From positions 1 through 21,961 of the forward strand of contig CAKSGA010000031.1 in the NCBI GenBank assembly GCA_934454435.1: a stretch of 21,961 nucleotides of DNA, written 5' to 3'. How positions within the stretch are numbered: position 1 is the stretch's first letter; the number at the start of each line of letters is the position of its first letter. This DNA comes from an uncultured Oscillospiraceae bacterium. Its GTDB lineage: Bacteria; Bacillota; Clostridia; Oscillospirales; Ruminococcaceae. The notes beneath the pieces are model-generated. The model was not told where the DNA came from. It saw nothing but the letters and a program-made list of their open reading frames with translations, and searched no databases. Shown here piece after piece: positions 21,952-21,961 of the stretch. Position numbers and translations under genes: made by a program.

Positions 21952-21961
21952 ACAGTTGTGC

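Overview
The window looks like chromosomal DNA from an anaerobic gut-type Firmicute of the Ruminococcus/Oscillospiraceae kind. This is an inference from the GC-rich coding DNA, strong AGGAGG-type ribosome sites, classical TTGACA-17-TATAAT promoters, the phoH-ybeY-dgkA gene order and a clostridial-style siroheme/ferredoxin sulfite reductase. No rRNA, tRNA or CRISPR array was seen.

Region 1 (1-9156) is a sulfur island. A leftward operon reads metY, a compact siroheme sulfite reductase, a TusA-like protein, a thioredoxin, and the start of a ThiS-like sulfur carrier that runs off the left edge. Divergent from it is trxB (thioredoxin reductase). A second thioredoxin gene lies convergent to trxB. 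A rightward operon follows: a CysA-type ATPase, an SsuC-type permease, a lipoprotein binding protein and a cytoplasmic arylsulfotransferase, ending in a hairpin. Its leader holds a 20-codon ORF with a cysteine near the end. Three of the four promoters carry the same CTATTGAC word over the -35 box, suggesting one sulfur regulon. The likely joint job is import of an organosulfur compound, release of its sulfur, reduction to sulfide and insertion into homocysteine; metH near the right end would make methionine.

Region 2 (9338-13369) is a leftward housekeeping operon: amidohydrolase, phoH, ybeY, dgkA, a YjbR/MmcQ-family protein and a patatin-like lipase, several with 4-base overlaps or direct abutment.

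Region 3 (13494-20913) is a rightward, tightly packed series: a 55-residue DUF3006-like protein, a MATE transporter, a MoxR AAA+ ATPase, a DUF58 protein, a polytopic membrane protein with a DUF4129-like tail, and a B12-dependent methionine synthase lacking the reactivation domain.

Region 4 (20914-21961) is AT-richer mobile-element debris. It holds a broken IS3-family orfA with an in-frame stop, cut at a TTAA by a 431-bp non-coding element with 21-bp terminal inverted repeats and many internal hairpins. A further hairpin-rich sequence continues off the right edge.
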